A stretch of DNA of 16,454 nt from Halorhodospira sp. (GTDB taxonomy: Bacteria; Pseudomonadota; Gammaproteobacteria; Nitrococcales; Halorhodospiraceae). Where the stretch lies: contig SKYL01000251.1 of the NCBI GenBank assembly GCA_007127935.1, forward strand, positions 1 to 16,454, given 5' to 3'. The notes beneath the pieces are model-generated. The model saw only the letters and a program-made list of their open reading frames with translations. It did not search any database and was not told the DNA's origin. Below are positions 14,510 through 16,454 of this stretch, one piece after another (within the stretch, counting starts at the first letter, position 1; each line of letters begins with the position of its first letter). The position numbers and the translations under genes are program-made.

Positions 14510-14824
14510 TTACTCGTCGTTGATCAGCGCTTCGAGTTCCGCAAACTTGCGGGCGACCTTCTCGACGTCCACCGGATAGTCGCCCTTGGCGATCCGCTCC
14601 TTGATGGCGTCCACTCGCTCACGGTCGATCTCCGGGGTCTCTTCAATACGGTCTCGAATGGCCTGGAGACGATCCGACAGGGCCGCTTCGTCTCCGCCGC
14701 CGGTGCGCTCGGCACGGCCGGACGGGGCTCCGCCGCCGGCGCTCCCGTTGACCTTTTGGCCTTTGCCGAGGGTCAATGGGCTCTGCGTCGTCGGCCGGGG
14801 GCCATTATCAATCGGGTTGGACAT
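14510..14824 (-). CDS. flgM: FlgM, anti-sigma-28 factor
   Basis: Holds sigma-28 (FliA) inactive until the hook-basal body is finished and FlgM is exported. It is 104 residues from ATG 14824, the usual size. The N-terminal half is Gly/Ser/Pro-rich and probably disordered (MSNPIDNGPRPTTQSPLTLG). The C-terminal half carries the sigma-binding helices, RVDAIKERIAKGDYPVDVEK and then VARKFAELEALI. The frame is open upstream to 14959, but the GAGGAGAG Shine-Dalgarno and the family N-terminus pick ATG 14824. A sigma-28 promoter lies about 84 bases upstream, giving the usual autoregulatory loop. Confidence 0.95.
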   Translation of the reverse strand: MSNPIDNGPRPTTQSPLTLGKGQKVNGSAGGGAPSGRAERTGGGDEAALSDRLQAIRDRIEETPEIDRERVDAIKERIAKGDYPVDVEKVARKFAELEALINDE

Positions 14825-14828
14825 CGGG

Positions 14829-14836
14829 CTCTCCTC
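14829..14836 (-). promoter_or_regulatory. Shine-Dalgarno that fixes the flgM start
   Basis: On the minus strand GAGGAGAG precedes ATG 14824 with about five bases between, which rules out the longer open frame. Confidence 0.75.
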
Positions 14837-14907
14837 AACCGGGCTGCTGTCTCGCAACATACGCTTGACCGTCGCGGCCGCACCGGCCGCAACTCCGCTA
14901 ACAGTCC

Positions 14908-14934
14908 CTATCGGCCGCTTACCATAGAACTTTA
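14908..14934 (-). promoter_or_regulatory. Sigma-28 (FliA) promoter of flgM-flgN
   Basis: On the minus strand the -35 is TAAAGTTC (14934-14927) and the -10 is GCCGATAG (14915-14908), with exactly 11 bases between. Against the enteric/pseudomonad consensus TAAAGTTT-N11-GCCGATAA this is 14 of 16. Transcription should start near 14901, leaving a leader of about 77 bases before flgM. Confidence 0.85.
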
Positions 14935-14947
14935 GCCCCTTCGGGGC
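14935..14947 (-). terminator. Small hairpin after flgA, abutting the sigma-28 -35
   Basis: GCCCC-GAA-GGGGC on the minus strand, 19 bases after the flgA stop and ending right at the -35 of the flgM promoter. A five-base GC stem without a following T-run, so it is at most a weak flgA terminator. Confidence 0.35.
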
Positions 14948-14965
14948 ACATTGGAACACCTGTCA

Positions 14966-15760
14966 TTAGAACACAACCTCGATCCGGTTGGGGGCGATGA
15001 CGCGGCCTTGGATCTCGCGGCCGGAATCGAGGTTCCGCACCCGGATCCGGTCCCCTTCGCGCCCGTCCTGCAGCGCTTCGCCGCGACCGGTGATGTGAAC
15101 CCCGCCGTTGCCGCCGGCCTCGATGATCACCTCGCCCCCGCGGCGGACCAGAAGCGGCTCCACCACGGCCTGTACCGTGAGGATATCCCCTTCCCGGACG
15201 GCGCGGCGGACCTCCAGCCCCAGAACCTCTTCGACTCGTGTGAACCATGCGTGACGGTTCCGGCTGACCTCCCGGGTGGCCAGCCGCAAATCGTCGGCGT
15301 GGACCCGGGTGCCCCGGCGTAACGGGCGGGCGGCCACCACCACCTCGGAGTGGATCTCCACCGTGACCGGAATGTATAGGCTCCAAGGCGCGCCACCGGG
15401 GCAGCGGACACCGACCGTGGTGGTGCGCAGCGGATCGCGGCCCGGAGGAAGAAAACCTTCCAGCGGCGCATCGCAAGCCTGGAGACGCAGCCGCGGATCG
15501 ACCTGGGATGCGGTGACCACGACGGTTCCTCCATGGGTGTGCTCCAATGCCGCCCTTAGATACCGTTCCGCGGTTTGCTCAATGGCGGCGGTGGACTGGA
15601 TCGCATCGTCCGCCGCCGCCCCGCAGGCGAGCGCCAGCGACAAAATAACGGCGGCCAAGTGCAAAGCGGGCGACAATAATCCGCCGCTCGGTCGATGGGA
15701 TCCCTTGGGCCGATGGCGCGCCGCCCCCCCTGAACGCCTTGTTTCGGCGCTAACTGTCAT
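14966..15760 (-). CDS. flgA: FlgA, periplasmic P-ring assembly chaperone
   Basis: Helps FlgI assemble into the flagellar P ring in the periplasm. It has 264 residues, long for the family because of a basic Arg/Gly-rich N-terminal stretch of about 28 residues before the signal peptide. The hydrophobic core (LLSPALHLAAVILSLALAC) and the AAAD site put cleavage near residue 50. The mature part has the FlgA pattern: a cysteine pair (QACDAPLEGFLPPG and VGVRCPGG), YIPVTVEIHSEVVVAARPL, the SAF domain (GTRVHADDLRLATREV), and the C-terminal VRVRNLDSGREIQGRV-like ending. GGAGG lies 10 bases before ATG 15760. It is divergent from cheV and has a sigma-54-like site upstream. Confidence 0.93.
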   Translation of the reverse strand: MTVSAETRRSGGAARHRPKGSHRPSGGLLSPALHLAAVILSLALACGAAADDAIQSTAAIEQTAERYLRAALEHTHGGTVVVTASQVDPRLRLQACDAPLEGFLPPGRDPLRTTTVGVRCPGGAPWSLYIPVTVEIHSEVVVAARPLRRGTRVHADDLRLATREVSRNRHAWFTRVEEVLGLEVRRAVREGDILTVQAVVEPLLVRRGGEVIIEAGGNGGVHITGRGEALQDGREGDRIRVRNLDSGREIQGRVIAPNRIEVVF

Positions 15761-15802
15761 GCCGTCGGCACCTCCGCCGGACGTTCTTTCTGCACGGATT
15801 GC

Positions 15803-15818
15803 AGCAACTATTATGCCC
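15803..15818 (-). promoter_or_regulatory. Candidate sigma-54 promoter of flgA
   Basis: On the minus strand GGGCATAATAGTTGCT keeps the invariant GG (-24) and GC (-12) with correct spacing and matches the TTGCW block fully; the -24 block matches GGCA but not CG. A start about 12 bases downstream gives a leader of roughly 30 bases. Sigma-54 control of early flagellar genes is established in pseudomonads and vibrios; no rpoN or FleQ gene is in the window. Confidence 0.5.
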
Positions 15819-15928
15819 GATCACCCTACCGATAGTGCTTTCACCAGTTTGTAGAGGGGATTACCATGTCTCCGGGGAGCGGCGCCGCCGCGCTTTCGCC
15901 TTGCATGATGAGAGGAGTCTGAACGGGG

Positions 15929-16454
15929 ATGGCCGGAATACTGGACTCCGTCGACCAGCGTACGCAGCTGGCCGGCCAGAATCGCATGGAATTGTTGCTC
16001 TTCCGGTTCGACGGAAGGCAGCGGTACGGGATCAATGTGTTCAAGGTCCGGGAAGTGATCCCGGCCATGGAGCTCCAACGGGTGCCCCACTCCCATCCGG
16101 TGGCCGTGGGCATCGCCCATATCCGTGGTCAGACCATCCCCGTGTTTGATTTGAGCCTGGCCACCAGCGGCCGTCCCCTGGAGAAGAAGGCCGGGAACTA
16201 CATCATCATCTCCGAGTACAACCGGCAAGTGCAGGGGTTCCTGGTGGCCGGGGTCGACCGGATCATCAATATGAACTGGGAAGATGTATTGCCGCCGCCG
16301 TCCTCCGGCGCCGGCGGCAACTACCTCACCGCCGTCGCCCGGGTGGAAGGGGAGATGATCCAAATCATCGATGTGGAGAAGGTGTTGGCGGAGGTAAACG
16401 CCGCCGGCGGGGCCGATATCCATGAGACCGAGGGTGGGGGGGTTGATCACATCA
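15929..16454 (+). CDS. cheV: CheV, CheW-like chemotaxis coupling protein (3' partial)
   Basis: Chemotaxis adaptor that couples receptors to CheA through a CheW domain and is tuned by a receiver domain. The reading frame from ATG 15929 is open to the window end, giving 175 residues. The N-terminus AGILDSVDQRTQLAGQNRME is the classic CheV start, followed by LLLFRFDGRQRYGINVFKVR, GIAHIRGQTIPVFDL and RVEGEMIQIIDVEKV of the CheW-like domain. The receiver domain should follow at about residue 175 onward, outside the window. AGGAG (15913-15917) is 11 bases upstream. It is divergent from flgA, a common gammaproteobacterial order in which cheR and flgB follow cheV. Confidence 0.95.
   Translation, partial: MAGILDSVDQRTQLAGQNRMELLLFRFDGRQRYGINVFKVREVIPAMELQRVPHSHPVAVGIAHIRGQTIPVFDLSLATSGRPLEKKAGNYIIISEYNRQVQGFLVAGVDRIINMNWEDVLPPPSSGAGGNYLTAVARVEGEMIQIIDVEKVLAEVNAAGGADIHETEGGGVDHI

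Noticed and set aside
14935..14947. A strong intrinsic terminator after flgA
   Set aside because: The stem is only five bases and no T-run follows; kept only as a low-confidence hairpin.
14825..14959. N-terminal extension of flgM by 45 residues
   Set aside because: It would start upstream of the sigma-28 promoter and ignores the GAGGAGAG site at ATG 14824.
15791..15807. Sigma-54-like TGCACGGATTGCA on the plus strand for cheV
   Set aside because: Only two bases separate the CACG and TTGC blocks, so the -24/-12 spacing is wrong.
15809..15835. Sigma-28-like site on the plus strand for cheV (ACCGATAG as -10)
   Set aside because: The -10 matches 6 of 8, but the -35 at 11-base spacing (TATTATGC) matches only about 3 of 8.

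Overview
The window looks like a chromosomal segment of a high-GC gammaproteobacterium. The reasons are the conserved rpsP-rimM-trmD-rplS operon, a flgN-flgM-flgA block divergent from cheV with a sigma-28-type flgM promoter as in pseudomonads and vibrios, a YoaA-type iron-sulfur helicase, and soluble chemoreceptor and cyclic-di-GMP genes. A SUF operon ending in a SufU-type protein, plus the very high GC, would fit a Chromatiales/Ectothiorhodospiraceae-like lineage, but that placement is inference. There are no insertion sequences, phage genes, tRNA or rRNA genes, and no CRISPR array. The longest gene-free stretch is about 205 bases.

Layout. (1) 1-3642, plus strand: the end of a SUF iron-sulfur assembly operon. 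It holds sufC (5' truncated), sufD, sufS and a sufU-like gene, tightly packed with TGATG and ATGA overlaps. (2) 3645-5936, minus strand: a 763-residue soluble chemoreceptor with two tandem signalling hairpins and a C-terminal sensory-type domain. It converges on sufU with only two bases between the stop codons. (3) 6069-8697, plus strand: a TPR lipoprotein overlapping a YoaA/DinG-type helicase. (4) 8784-10786, plus strand: rpsP, rimM, trmD (TTG start) and rplS. (5) 10838-13790, minus strand: a three-PAS GGDEF-EAL protein followed by a small charged protein of unknown function. (6) 13791-13995: a gene-free stretch with a GTCATTGCGAGC-type palindrome and a degenerate tandem array. (7) 13996-15760, minus strand: flgN, flgM and flgA, with a strong sigma-28 promoter match in front of flgM and a sigma-54-like site in front of flgA. 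(8) 15929 to the end, plus strand: cheV, cut by the window edge.

How the genes work together. SufS takes sulfur from cysteine and SufU probably relays it to the SufBCD scaffold. The helicase is one likely iron-sulfur client in the same window. The ribosomal operon makes two ribosomal proteins, a 30S assembly factor and the tRNA m1G37 methyltransferase, and the TTG start is one way TrmD could be kept below the ribosomal proteins. The right half is about motility and signalling: early flagellar genes, the anti-sigma factor FlgM, CheV, a cytosolic chemoreceptor and a c-di-GMP enzyme.

Most of the window is ordinary core genome and I see no clearly new multi-gene system. The items most worth a second look are the double-hairpin chemoreceptor with one divergent tip, the paired sigma-54/sigma-28 promoter logic around flgA-flgM, the SufU-type SUF operon, the repeat array at 13821-13958, and the unknown 121-residue protein.
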